A DNA stretch of 8,560 nucleotides from the NCBI GenBank assembly GCA_937910255.1, contig CALEOQ010000378.1, positions 1 through 8,560 of the forward strand, in the 5' to 3' direction. Below, one piece after another: positions 1-5,688 of the stretch. The DNA is from an uncultured Caulobacteraceae bacterium. GTDB taxonomy: Bacteria > Pseudomonadota > Alphaproteobacteria > Caulobacterales > Caulobacteraceae. Within the stretch, counting starts at the first letter, position 1, and every line of letters begins with the position of its first letter. Under the pieces are notes generated by a model that saw only the letters and a list, made by a program, of their open reading frames with translations, did no database searches and was not told where the DNA came from. The translations under genes and the position numbers were made by a program.

Positions 1-1604
1 AGCAGGCCGGTCCCCGGGGTGACCTCGCCGGTGGGCTCCGAGCCGCCCCCATGGCGCCAGCGGGGGCTGTCGCCGGCCTCCTGCAGGGAAAGGTCGAAAT
101 CGACCAAGTTGGAGATGATCTGAGCCTGCCCCTGAGGCTGCATGTCCCCGCCCATGACGCCAAATGACAGCCACGGCGCCCCATCCTTCACCGCAAAGCC
201 CGGGATGATGGTCTGGAAGGGCCGCTTGGCCGGCGCATAGACATTGGGGTGGCCGTCGGTCAGGGCGAACATCTCGCCGCGGTTCTGCAGCATGAAGCCC
301 AGGCCGTCTGGCGCCAGGCCTGAGCCCATGCCGCGATAGTTGGACTGGATGATCGACACCATCATCCCGTCCTTGTCGGCGGTGGTGAAATAGGTGGTGT
401 CGCCCCGGGTCGGCGCCTGGCCGGCATAGACGGTCTGCAGGATGGAGTCGGGGCGGATCAGCCGCGCCCGCTGGGCGGCGTAGTCCTTGGAGATCAGCCA
501 TTCGGCCGGCACGTCATAGAAGGACGGGTCGGCGTAGTAGCGGGCGCGGTCCTCGAAGGCCAGCCGCTTGGCCTCGGCCCCATGGTGGATGGCGGCGGCC
601 GACTGGAAGCCCATGCCGCGGATATCGAACCGCTCCATGATGTTGAGCTGCTGAAGGGTCGCCAGGCCCTGGCTGTTGGGACCCAGGCTGTAGACGTCGA
701 CCCCGCGATAGGGGCTGGAATGGGCCTTGGTCCACTCGGCCCGGTGGGCGGCGAGGTCGGCCTTGGTCATCCAGCCGCCGATGCGGCGGAAATAGGTCTC
801 GATGGTCTGGGCGATCTCGCCCTCATAGAAGGCGTCGCGGCCCCCCTGCGCGATCAGGCTGTAGGTGCGGGCCAGAGCCGGGTTCTTGAAGATCTCGCCT
901 TCGCGGGGCGTGCGGCCCTCCGGCGCCCAGACGGCCTTGAAGTTGTCAACCTCCTCGATGCCCAGCTTGCCGCCGGTGAAGTTGGCGTAGCTGCGGTCCA
1001 GGTAATAGGCGACGTTCTGGCTCACCGGCGCGCCCTCGCTGGCATGGGCGATGGCCGGGGCGAACAGGTCCTTCCACGGCAGTTTGCCGTAGCGCTCGTG
1101 CAGGGTCCACCAGGCGTCCACCGCGCCGGGCACACTGACGGCGATGGCGCCGTGCGAGGGGATGAGGCCGTTCTTGGCGCGGGCCCGCACCGTCTCCAGC
1201 GACAGGCCCCGGGGGCTGCGGCCCGAGCCGTTCAGGCCCATGACCTGCTTGGTCTTCGGGTCCCAAAGCATGACGAAACAGTCGCCGCCGATGCCGCAGG
1301 CGATGGGCTCGGCATAGCCCAGCACCGCATTGGCCGCGATCGCCGCATCCACCGCCGAGCCCCCAGCCCGCAGGATGTCGATGGCCGCCAGTGTGGCCAG
1401 CGGGTGGGCCGTGGCCGCCGCCCCATGGGTCCCCCAGGCCGCGCTGCGGCTGGCGAATGTGGCCCCGTCGATCCGATCGCCCGGTCCCACGTCGGGCCGG
1501 TCGCGGTTGGGCGTCGCCTCCCGGCTCTGTCCCGCAGCCCCGCTGGCGAAGAGCGCGCCTGGCAGGGCAGCGGGCAGGGCGGCCAGGAAGGTGCGGCGAC
1601 GCAT
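1..1604 (-). CDS. ggt: Gamma-glutamyltransferase-family protein, Tat-exported, C-terminus cut by window edge
   Basis: This is an N-terminal nucleophile hydrolase of the gamma-glutamyltranspeptidase family, which cleaves or transfers gamma-glutamyl groups, typically from glutathione, in the periplasm. There are 534 readable residues; family members run about 530-580, so only the extreme C-terminus is missing. The N-terminus MRRRTFLAALPAAL matches a twin-arginine (RRxFL) signal, followed by a hydrophobic stretch and an Ala/Gly-rich cleavage area near residues 20-25. The large-subunit motif GIGGD is followed by LNGSGRSP. The autoprocessing site is the TTYF segment, with Thr403 the predicted nucleophile and new N-terminus of the small subunit. 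The downstream SNYRGMGSG, LQNRGEMF and FGVMGGDMQPQGQ segments resemble YwrD-like family members more than E. coli Ggt, so hydrolase activity is as likely as transpeptidation. The ATG at 1604 is preceded by GGAG with 7-nt spacing. The gap to the upstream methyltransferase is 81 nt. Family is sure; substrate is inferred. Confidence 0.93.
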   Translation of the reverse strand, partial: MRRRTFLAALPAALPGALFASGAAGQSREATPNRDRPDVGPGDRIDGATFASRSAAWGTHGAAATAHPLATLAAIDILRAGGSAVDAAIAANAVLGYAEPIACGIGGDCFVMLWDPKTKQVMGLNGSGRSPRGLSLETVRARAKNGLIPSHGAIAVSVPGAVDAWWTLHERYGKLPWKDLFAPAIAHASEGAPVSQNVAYYLDRSYANFTGGKLGIEEVDNFKAVWAPEGRTPREGEIFKNPALARTYSLIAQGGRDAFYEGEIAQTIETYFRRIGGWMTKADLAAHRAEWTKAHSSPYRGVDVYSLGPNSQGLATLQQLNIMERFDIRGMGFQSAAAIHHGAEAKRLAFEDRARYYADPSFYDVPAEWLISKDYAAQRARLIRPDSILQTVYAGQAPTRGDTTYFTTADKDGMMVSIIQSNYRGMGSGLAPDGLGFMLQNRGEMFALTDGHPNVYAPAKRPFQTIIPGFAVKDGAPWLSFGVMGGDMQPQGQAQIISNLVDFDLSLQEAGDSPRWRHGGGSEPTGEVTPGTGL

Positions 1605-1640
1605 GGGCAGGCTCCGGATCAGCGATGTAACAGCGCCGTC

Positions 1641-1646
1641 ACTATA
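1641..1646 (-). promoter_or_regulatory. Possible -10 element (TATAGT) upstream of ggt
   Basis: Read on the minus strand, TATAGT lies about 37 nt upstream of the ggt start codon in otherwise GC-rich sequence. A start site near 1634 would leave a leader of about 30 nt. No recognisable -35 hexamer sits 16-18 nt further upstream, so this may be chance. It is the only AT-rich hexamer of this kind in the 81-nt gap and would let ggt be transcribed apart from the upstream genes. Confidence 0.22.
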
Positions 1647-1685
1647 GGCAGAGGTCCGCGCCGCTGGCGACCGGTTGGCGCCGGG

Positions 1686-2348
1686 TCAGCCCGGCAAGGT
1701 CCACACCGCCGTCTTCTTGACCTCCATGTCCTCCAGCTCCCGCGTCGTGGCGACCTGGTATTCGGCGAGTTTGATCAGGCCTTCGCGGGGGAAATAGCTG
1801 CGGCCGGGGTCGCCGATCAGCACTGTGGCGCCGGCGGCCTTGGCCTCGCCCAACCAGGCCATGACCCGGGCGGCCAGGGGCTTTTCGTAGCAGATGTCGC
1901 CGGCCAGGATGACGTCGGCCGGCGGCGGCGGGGCGTTCAGCAGGTCGATGCTGGTGAAGGCGCAGGCCACCCCGTTGGCGGGCGCGTTCAGGGCCAGGGC
2001 CGCGCCGCAATAGGCGTCGATGTCGGCGGCCAGCACATGGGCCGCGCCGGCCTTGGCCGCGGCGATGGCGACTATCCCTGAGCCCGTGGCGAAGTCGATC
2101 ACCCGTTTGCCGGCGACGATGTCGGGATTGTCGAGGATGTAGCGGGCGAGCGCCTGGCCGCCGGCCCAGGCGAAGGCCCAGAAGGGCGGCGGCAGACCGA
2201 TCTGTTCCAGGGCCTCTTCGGTCAGTCGCCAGATCGGCATGACCTCGTCGGCCAGATGCAGGCTCAGTTCAGGGGTGTGGGGCGGCGCCTGCTGGCGGGT
2301 ATTGGCCAGGATGAAGGCGCGGCGGCCCTCGGGGGTCTGCTCGATCAC
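1686..2348 (-). CDS. Class I SAM-dependent methyltransferase, METTL20/ETF-beta lysine methyltransferase-like (COG3897)
   Basis: The protein has 220 residues from the GTG start chosen here. The SAM-binding fold is visible: motif I DFATGSG at residues 85-91, the acidic end of beta-2 at Asp109 (AADID), and GDICYE at 150-155 as the motif IV position. The PPPFWAFAWAGGQALARY stretch at 53-70 and GDPGRSYFP at 179-187 are typical of the COG3897 group, often annotated as 'nicotinamide N-methyltransferase-like'. That group includes the mitochondrial ETFB lysine methyltransferase METTL20 and an Agrobacterium orthologue reported to methylate ETF-beta and ribosomal protein L7/L12. A protein lysine methyltransferase role is therefore a family-based inference. 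The start is GTG at 2348 because AGGAG lies 6 nt upstream of it. The longer frame to a TTG at 2405 has no ribosome binding site, and its extra 19 residues do not look like part of the fold. The gene follows the desaturase after 66 nt. Confidence 0.88.
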   Translation of the reverse strand: MIEQTPEGRRAFILANTRQQAPPHTPELSLHLADEVMPIWRLTEEALEQIGLPPPFWAFAWAGGQALARYILDNPDIVAGKRVIDFATGSGIVAIAAAKAGAAHVLAADIDAYCGAALALNAPANGVACAFTSIDLLNAPPPPADVILAGDICYEKPLAARVMAWLGEAKAAGATVLIGDPGRSYFPREGLIKLAEYQVATTRELEDMEVKKTAVWTLPG

Positions 2349-2353
2349 GCCGC

Positions 2354-2358
2354 TCTCC
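2354..2358 (-). promoter_or_regulatory. Shine-Dalgarno sequence (AGGAG) that sets the methyltransferase start
   Basis: On the minus strand the sequence reads AGGAGAGCGGC followed by GTG. The AGGAG core sits 6 nt before the GTG at 2348. Neither the in-frame GTG at 2363 nor the TTG at 2405 has a comparable element, so this site decides the start. Confidence 0.7.
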
Positions 2359-2414
2359 TGCACCTTGCGTCGCAGGCAAGTGGCGAAGAACCCCGTCCCC
2401 CGCAAGGGGAATGA

Positions 2415-3365
2415 TCAGGCCGCGGCCAATGTCGCAGGCGGGCGCTTGGAGGCGGCCAGGCGCAGCACCTCCATATAGCTGCCCCGGATCTCCATCTGCG
2501 GCCCGAAACCCTTGCTCAACAGCAGCCGGTGGGCCTTGGGCAGGCTGTAGCAGGGCAGGTGCATGAAGATGTGGTGCTCGCAGTGATAGTTCACCCAATA
2601 GGGGGCGATGAAGGCCCGCGCGATCGGACCGGCATAGGTGGTGCGGGCGCAGCGGAACGGGTCGCGCTCATCCTTGGCGACGCAGGCGTGCTCGCCGATG
2701 TTGCGCAGGCGGGTGATCATCTGCAGCCAGGTGGCCTGGGGCGCCAGCCACAGGACGAACCAGGCCCACCAGAGGCCGAACGGCGCGGTGAGCGCGATGG
2801 TGACGGCGGCGCCGATCAGTAGGCGGCGCTTGCGGATGATCTCGCCCTTGAGGATCGGCCACAGGGGCTCGCCGGCCTTGCGGGCGGCGAGCTGGCTGCG
2901 CACCAGGCCGAAGCGCTGCTTGAACCAGGTCTGGCCCGTCAGGTCGCGGACGATCTTGCGGCGCAGGGACAGCGGCGTGATGGGGAAGGGCGCCGAGAGG
3001 ACGAGGTCGGGGTCCTCGGCCTGCTGGACGAACTTGTGGTGGGTCAGGTGATAGGGGCGATAGCGATGCAGGCCGCCGCCGGTCAGCCATTCGCCGGCCC
3101 AGTCGTTGACCTTGAGGTTCTTGTGCAGGGCGCCGTGGGCGGCGTCGTGCATCATGATCGCCAGGCCCAGCTGCCGCCCGCCGATGATCATGATGGCCAG
3201 GGGAATAGTCAGGGGCCAGACCACCGCGACGGCGGCGGCGGCCAGGATCACCGCCCAGGCATGGGCGATCAGCGCCAACCCCTTCCAGGTCGAGCGATGG
3301 GACAGGCTCGCCCACTCCTGGGGCGTGAACAGGGTCTTGGGATCAACGCGGGTCGCCACAGCCAT
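2415..3365 (-). CDS. Membrane fatty acid desaturase family protein
   Basis: The 316-residue integral membrane di-iron desaturase or hydroxylase has the three histidine boxes of the family: HDAAH at 73-77, HLTHH at 106-110 and HCEHH at 261-265. Together these bind the non-haem di-iron centre that introduces a double bond into an acyl chain. Hydrophobic segments fall at about 31-50, 51-71 and 183-210, which fits two hairpins in the inner membrane with the His boxes facing the cytoplasm. The length is normal. The family also contains carotenoid and sphingolipid desaturases or hydroxylases, so acyl-chain substrate and regiospecificity cannot be read here. The ATG at 3365 is the only reasonable start, but no clear Shine-Dalgarno precedes it. 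The gene lies 48 nt downstream of the XRE regulator and 66 nt upstream of the methyltransferase, all in one direction. Confidence 0.9.
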   Translation of the reverse strand: MAVATRVDPKTLFTPQEWASLSHRSTWKGLALIAHAWAVILAAAAVAVVWPLTIPLAIMIIGGRQLGLAIMMHDAAHGALHKNLKVNDWAGEWLTGGGLHRYRPYHLTHHKFVQQAEDPDLVLSAPFPITPLSLRRKIVRDLTGQTWFKQRFGLVRSQLAARKAGEPLWPILKGEIIRKRRLLIGAAVTIALTAPFGLWWAWFVLWLAPQATWLQMITRLRNIGEHACVAKDERDPFRCARTTYAGPIARAFIAPYWVNYHCEHHIFMHLPCYSLPKAHRLLLSKGFGPQMEIRGSYMEVLRLAASKRPPATLAAA

Positions 3366-3386
3366 GGGATCATCATGCCATGAAAT

Positions 3387-3396
3387 CCGGCGCCGG
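3387..3396. repeat. 10-bp perfect palindrome between regulator and desaturase
   Basis: CCGGCGCCGG is a perfect palindrome in the 48-nt gap between the XRE regulator stop and the desaturase start. It could be an operator, but it is only G and C in a very GC-rich genome, where such palindromes arise by chance. No second copy was noticed upstream of the regulator gene itself. Confidence 0.2.
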
Positions 3397-3413
3397 GGTA
3401 GGATGACGCCGCG

Positions 3414-4250
3414 TCAGGTTTGTGCGCCGCCGGCGGCCAGGGCGCGCAACGCGGTCTCGCTGGCGCCATCGGCCGGATAGAAGAACTCGATCCTCAGATC
3501 GTCGGCCGCGGTGTCGTGCGGCGCGCCGAACTGGGCGACGGTGGAGACGAGGTCCAAAGACAGGGCTGGCGTCCGCACCTGAAGGATCAGGGCCGCGCCC
3601 ATGGGCTGGACGGCGTGGAGCTGCGCGCCTTCCGGCGTCAGGGCTGACAAGGCCGCGAGGGTGGCGTCCAGCTCGGCGCGCATGGGTCCCGGCGGCGCCC
3701 GCCAGGCCTCGGCCTCGGCCAGGGCGACGAAGTGCAGCGCAAGCTGCGGCCAGTTGGCCACGGCGCTCCGGAAGGTCTCGCTGGCGGCGGCGGCGCGCAG
3801 CAGGCTGACGGACGGATCGAGCCCGCCAGCGCCGATCAGAGCGCCGAACAGGCCGAGCGCAGGGGCGTTGCCCGCCAGCGGCCGCCAGGCCCGGTCCACC
3901 GCAAAGGCCGGAAAGGGCTCGTGGGCGGCCAGCGCCAGCTCCGTCACCCGCCGGACCATGGCGGCGGCCTCATCGCCAAAGTCGTGTTCGCCATGGGCCG
4001 GGGCGAAGCCGGCCGCCAGCAGCAGGGCGTTCTCGTCCTTCAGGGCAAGGTCGAGGGCGGCGGCGAGCCGCCCCACCATCTCCCGCGAGGGCCGCGTGCG
4101 GCTGGTCTCAAGGAAGGAGACGTGCCGCTGGGAGACGTCGGCGGCCAGGGCCAGGCCAAGCTGGGAGAGGCCGCGAGCCCGGCGCAGGCGACCCAGCATG
4201 GCCGGGAAGTCGGCCATCGGCCGGATGGTCGGCGAGGCGGCGGTGGTCAT
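3414..4250 (-). CDS. XRE-family transcriptional regulator with MmyB-like ligand-binding domain
   Basis: The 278-residue protein has an N-terminal XRE/Cro-type helix-turn-helix at about residues 17-70. The recognition region runs from SQLGLALAADVSQRHVSFLE at 29-48, followed by the family-typical SRTRPS. The rest, from about residue 105, matches the MmyB-like ligand-binding domain, which has a PAS-like fold. It shows the PFPAFAVDRAWRPLAGN opening and ends in DLRIEFFYPAD. Relatives with this architecture occur in actinobacteria and proteobacteria, and some structures contain bound fatty acid. The position directly upstream of a fatty acid desaturase therefore suggests, but does not prove, a regulator of lipid metabolism. 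The start ATG at 4250 has AGGAG 5 nt upstream (4256-4260). The gene begins 95 nt after the ubiA stop. Family assignment is firm; ligand and targets are unknown. Confidence 0.9.
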   Translation of the reverse strand: MTTAASPTIRPMADFPAMLGRLRRARGLSQLGLALAADVSQRHVSFLETSRTRPSREMVGRLAAALDLALKDENALLLAAGFAPAHGEHDFGDEAAAMVRRVTELALAAHEPFPAFAVDRAWRPLAGNAPALGLFGALIGAGGLDPSVSLLRAAAASETFRSAVANWPQLALHFVALAEAEAWRAPPGPMRAELDATLAALSALTPEGAQLHAVQPMGAALILQVRTPALSLDLVSTVAQFGAPHDTAADDLRIEFFYPADGASETALRALAAGGAQT

Positions 4251-4345
4251 GGGGGCTCCTGTGGCTCCATTCCGCAGGGGGCTGCCAGGCCAGGTTTCAG
4301 CCGTCCGGGGGGCGCCTTCAACGACCTAGCAGGTAATCGTCGCCC

Positions 4346-5278
4346 TCAGAACAGACCCTGCGGCCCCGACCAGGCCCCGGCCACCAGCGCCAGGAACAGA
4401 AGCAGGCCGGCCACCGGGTTCGACCTGAAGAGCGCCAGGGCGCCTTCCGGATCTTCCACCCGCACCTTGGCCGCCTGGTTGGAGAGGTGCAGGCCAAACA
4501 GCGCGGCGGGCGGCAGGAACAGCGGGCCGAGCCCGGCGGCCCAGGCGGTGGCCAGGGCCAGCACGAAGGCCGCCACATAGAAGACCAGCACGCCCTTGGG
4601 CGTGGAGGCCCCCAGCCGGCGGACGGACGACTTCACGCCGGCCAGGGCGTCGTCCTCCAGATCCTGGATGGCGTAGATGGTGTCATAGCCCAGGGTCCAG
4701 AAGATGCCGACGGCGTAGAGCAGCAGGGCGGGCCATTGCAGGCCGCCGGTCACCGCGGCGAAGCCCAGCAGGGCGCCCCAGTTGAAGGTCAGGCCGAGCC
4801 AGGCCTGCGGCCACCAGGTGATCCGCTTCATGAACGGATAGGCCGCCACCAGGGCCAGGGAGCCGATCCCCAGGGCGATGGCGAAGGGCGGCATGACCAG
4901 CAGGATGGCCAGGGAGACCAGGCAGCAGCCGATGACGAAGGCCCAGGCCTGGCGCACGCTGATCTGGCCCGAGGGGATCGGCCGCCCGGCGGTGCGGGAG
5001 ACCTTGGCGTCGAAGTCCCGGTCGACAATGTCGTTATAGGCGCAGCCGGCCGCCCGCATCAGGGCCGCGCCGACGAAGAAGGCGATCAGCCAACGCCAGT
5101 CGGGCAGCTCGCCCTCCAGGGCGGCGGCCAGGGCGAGACCTTGCCAGCCCGGCAACATCAGCAGCCAGATTCCGGTGGGTCGGTCGAAGCGGCCGAGCTT
5201 GAGCCAGGGCCTCAGGGCGGCGGGCGCGCGGCGGTCGACCCAGTTGGCGGGGGCCGCGTCAGGCAGGGGGGCGATCAT
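4346..5278 (-). CDS. ubiA: 4-hydroxybenzoate polyprenyltransferase UbiA
   Basis: The 310-residue integral inner-membrane prenyltransferase attaches a polyprenyl chain to 4-hydroxybenzoate in ubiquinone biosynthesis. Both Asp-rich Mg-diphosphate motifs are present: NDIVDRDFD at residues 82-90 and DTIYAIQDLEDD at 199-210. The RFDRPTGIWLLMLPGWQGL segment at about 30-48 is also typical of UbiA. Multiple hydrophobic helices span the rest, and the length is usual for the family. The ATG at 5278 begins MIAPLPDAAP. An upstream in-frame extension to 5449 exists but would add unconserved, low-complexity sequence antisense to the leader ORF, so it is rejected. The ribosome binding site is weak (AGGA about 8 nt upstream, then a G run). 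In the second motif an Ile stands where many alphaproteobacterial and mitochondrial relatives have His (YAHQD), which is probably tolerated variation. The gene is divergent from the ABC transporter genes. Confidence 0.95.
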   Translation of the reverse strand: MIAPLPDAAPANWVDRRAPAALRPWLKLGRFDRPTGIWLLMLPGWQGLALAAALEGELPDWRWLIAFFVGAALMRAAGCAYNDIVDRDFDAKVSRTAGRPIPSGQISVRQAWAFVIGCCLVSLAILLVMPPFAIALGIGSLALVAAYPFMKRITWWPQAWLGLTFNWGALLGFAAVTGGLQWPALLLYAVGIFWTLGYDTIYAIQDLEDDALAGVKSSVRRLGASTPKGVLVFYVAAFVLALATAWAAGLGPLFLPPAALFGLHLSNQAAKVRVEDPEGALALFRSNPVAGLLLFLALVAGAWSGPQGLF

Positions 5279-5351
5279 GCCCCCCGTCCTACCAGATCGT
5301 GTCTTTGGCGCCTCAGTGAAAGCGGTTGGTAAAACGATGTTCAACGCGCGG

Positions 5352-5380
5352 TTGACTGCGATTCCCGCGCCGCCTAGCTT
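5352..5380 (+). promoter_or_regulatory. Candidate sigma-70-type promoter for the leader ORF and ABC operon
   Basis: TTGACT at 5352-5357 and TAGCTT at 5375-5380 are separated by exactly 17 nt. A start near 5387 would give about 33 nt of leader before the ATG of the short ORF at 5420. The -35 is a good match to consensus; the -10 is only fair. The spacing and the strong ribosome binding site downstream make it more credible than either hexamer alone. Confidence 0.45.
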
Positions 5381-5407
5381 CCGGCCGTCCACCACCCGCG
5401 ACCAGAC

Positions 5408-5414
5408 AGGAGGG
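5408..5414 (+). promoter_or_regulatory. Near-perfect Shine-Dalgarno (AGGAGGG) of the short leader ORF
   Basis: AGGAGGG ends 5 nt before the ATG at 5420. It is the strongest ribosome binding site in the window. It belongs to an 18-codon frame, while the ABC gene at 5689 has none that can be recognised. Confidence 0.7.
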
Positions 5415-5419
5415 TTCGC

Positions 5420-5476
5420 ATGAATATGCCGTTTGCGCCGAACCCCCACCGCTGCGTCGCCGCGACCCGAACCTAG
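5420..5476 (+). CDS. Short upstream ORF, possible 18-aa leader peptide
   Basis: The ATG at 5420 opens an 18-codon frame encoding MNMPFAPNPHRCVAATRT and ending in TAG at 5474-5476. It is supported by an almost ideal Shine-Dalgarno at 5 nt spacing and a plausible promoter about 65 nt upstream. The peptide has three Pro, one Cys and two Arg, with no amino-acid run of the kind seen in classical attenuators. It is too short for a domain. It is encoded 212 nt upstream of the first ABC transporter and in a different reading frame. It may be a regulatory leader peptide that couples translation to the structured RNA downstream, or a small protein. I do not recognise its family. Ribosome binding site and frame are seen directly; the role is inferred. 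Confidence 0.5.
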   Translation: MNMPFAPNPHRCVAATRT

Positions 5477-5688
5477 CTCAGAGCCCCGCTCGAGCGGATC
5501 TTCCCGGGCCGGCGCCTTTCCAGGCTCCCGACCCCCAGGAACTTCCCCGTGTTCGTCCGCATCCGCCGGGACGTCTGCTCCCGGTCCTCTCCGCGTTCCG
5601 CCTCATGCCACACGCCCTTCGCGCGCCTGCGGCTCTGCGCCCTCTCCGCCGGTCTCCGGACCCGCGGCCCAGATGTTTGGCCTCTCCG
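5477..5688 (+). other. GC-rich, hairpin-prone leader between short ORF and ABC transporter
   Basis: Directly after the short-ORF stop lies a perfect palindrome, CCGCTCGAGCGG (5486-5497), enclosed by GAGCC (5481-5485) and GGCTC (5523-5527). Further on, CCGGGA (5566-5571) and TCCCGG (5579-5584) form a 6-bp hairpin with a 7-nt loop. GGTC/GACC at 5651-5662 is a weaker one. None is followed by a U run, so none is a typical intrinsic terminator. A GTG at 5549 with AGGA 8 nt upstream opens a 47-codon frame whose TGA overlaps the ABC start as ATGA (5689-5692). That could allow translational coupling, but its peptide looks like arbitrary GC-rich translation. Confidence 0.35.

Larger units (their letters stand above)
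5279..5688. other. Divergent intergenic and leader region between ubiA and the ABC transporter pair
   Basis: This 410-bp stretch has no long gene that looks real. It contains a candidate plus-strand promoter (5352-5380), a poorer minus-strand candidate for ubiA (TTGAAC at 5344-5339 with TTTCAC 17 nt downstream), an 18-codon ORF (5420-5476) and a GC- and pyrimidine-rich leader of about 212 nt before the ABC gene. Around the promoter, GCGGTTG occurs as a direct repeat at 5322-5328 and 5348-5354. The second copy forms CAAC-N5-GTTG at 5342-5354, overlapping the -35, which is a possible operator. All frames between 5477 and 5688 are nearly free of stops, as expected at this GC content, so openness there is not evidence of coding. 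Confidence 0.6.

Noticed and set aside
582..2081. A 499-codon plus-strand open frame opposite ggt and the methyltransferase
   Set aside because: Its translation is low-complexity Gly/Ala/Arg/Val sequence with no domain, and it runs antisense to two genes with clear family motifs. It is a high-GC shadow frame.
2349..2414. Short stems (CCCC-TTGC-GGGG and CTTGC/GCAAG) between desaturase and methyltransferase
   Set aside because: Stems of 4-5 bp in very GC-rich DNA without a U run are not convincing as terminators or operators.
4251..4345. Possible terminator or promoter between ubiA and the XRE regulator
   Set aside because: Only a 4-bp GCAG/CTGC stem and no U run or paired hexamers were found, apart from the regulator's Shine-Dalgarno.
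5279..5449. N-terminal extension of ubiA to an upstream ATG
   Set aside because: The extra 57 residues are not like UbiA N-termini and would cross the plus-strand promoter and leader ORF. The MIAPLPDAAP start fits the family length.
5605..5688. Upstream ATG start for the first ABC transporter
   Set aside because: The 28 added residues are Arg/Pro/Ala rich, have no ribosome binding site, and do not resemble the paralogue's N-terminus. The ATG at 5689 does.
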